Shown here piece after piece: positions 6,836-6,958 of a stretch of 6,958 nucleotides of DNA (positions are counted from its first letter, which is position 1; every line of letters starts with the position of its first letter). The translations under genes were made by a program, and so were the position numbers. The notes beneath the pieces were generated by a model. The model had not been told where the DNA came from, did no database searches, and saw only the letters and a list, made by a program, of their open reading frames with translations. This stretch comes from Methanobacteriota archaeon (GTDB lineage Archaea; Thermoplasmatota; Poseidoniia; Poseidoniales; Poseidoniaceae): positions 1-6,958 of the forward strand of contig JAACDL010000221.1 of NCBI GenBank assembly GCA_009936765.1, written 5' to 3'.

Positions 6836-6864
6836 ATGGTTCTCACCTGCATGAATGAATGAGA

Positions 6865-6948
6865 TGCGGGAGGCAGGATTCGAACCTGCGAACCGATAAG
6901 GAATGGGACCTAAACCCACCGCCGTTGACCAAGCTGGGCGACCCCCGC
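6865..6948 (-). tRNA. tRNA-Leu (anticodon UAG)
   Basis: On the minus strand the 84 bases form a full class II cloverleaf. The acceptor stem GCGGGGG pairs with CTCCCGC (one G-T pair), with discriminator base A at 6865 and no encoded CCA. The T arm is GCAGG-TTCGAAT-CCTGC. The anticodon stem GTGGG/CCCAT encloses the loop TTTAGGT, giving anticodon TAG, which reads CUN leucine codons. The D loop contains the conserved GG. The extra arm is 13 bases but appears to have only a two-base-pair stem (CC with GG), which is short for tRNA-Leu. No intron is visible. The promoter lies beyond the right edge. The gene converges on the surface-protein gene. Confidence 0.93.
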
Positions 6949-6958
6949 GCAAACTGAT

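Larger units (their letters stand above)
6739..6876. repeat. Tandem duplication of a 69-bp unit that includes the tRNA-Leu 3' end
   Basis: Units at 6739-6807 and 6808-6876 are identical except at two positions (6777 versus 6846, and 6785 versus 6854). Each ends with the 3' acceptor and T-stem portion of the tRNA-Leu gene. In the right-hand unit this is part of the real tRNA; in the left-hand unit the copy at 6796-6812 is a detached fragment. Each unit also holds the palindrome GTTCACTGCGTGAAC (6752-6766 and 6821-6835), a six-base-pair stem with a three-base loop, flanked by direct copies of TTCTCACCT or a one-base variant. Confidence 0.9.

Noticed and set aside
6739..6876. Repeats resembling a small CRISPR array.
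   Set aside because: There are only two full units, they are directly adjacent with no unique spacers, and they include tRNA sequence.
6659..6952. A minus-strand 97-codon open frame with a repeated peptide.
   Set aside because: It runs through the tRNA-Leu gene, and its repeated peptide is only the 69-bp duplication (a multiple of three) read as codons.

Overview
The window looks like a piece of an archaeal chromosome, most likely a marine planktonic euryarchaeon of the Poseidoniales (Marine Group II) type. The reasons are: TATA-like boxes about 25-32 bases before each start codon with no convincing Shine-Dalgarno sequence (leaderless or very short-leader transcripts); a tRNA-Leu of archaeal type with no encoded CCA; and very large exported proteins built from beta-propeller, PKD/PPC-like and thrombospondin type 3 calcium-binding modules. 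The lineage is an inference from style, since no marker gene is present.

Layout. Bases 1-2211 are one minus-strand gene, open to the left edge, whose 737 visible codons encode the N-terminal part of an exported protein: signal peptide, two PPC-like modules, undefined beta-rich sequence and a PKD domain. Bases 2212-2393 are a divergent promoter region with a TATA-like box for each side and a small inverted-repeat cluster between them. Bases 2394-2885 encode a 163-residue lipoprotein on the plus strand. Bases 2886-3067 hold a weak hairpin and a duplicated TATA-like element. Bases 3068-6706 encode a 1212-residue membrane-anchored surface protein: N-terminal hydrophobic segment, seven-bladed propeller, four TSP3 repeats, a second seven-bladed propeller, eight TSP3 repeats, a transmembrane helix and a short cytoplasmic tail resembling a WW module. 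Bases 6707-6864 are a convergent intergenic region with a GNRA-capped hairpin and a 69-bp tandem duplication that includes a copy of the tRNA 3' end. Bases 6865-6948 are tRNA-Leu(UAG) on the minus strand.

How it fits together. All three protein genes encode exported or surface products, so this looks like a cell-envelope locus. Nothing visible identifies an enzyme, transporter or defence system. The most distinctive items are the doubled propeller-TSP3 architecture with its inside tail, the 111-residue superrepeat with an added cysteine pair, and the tRNA-edge duplication.
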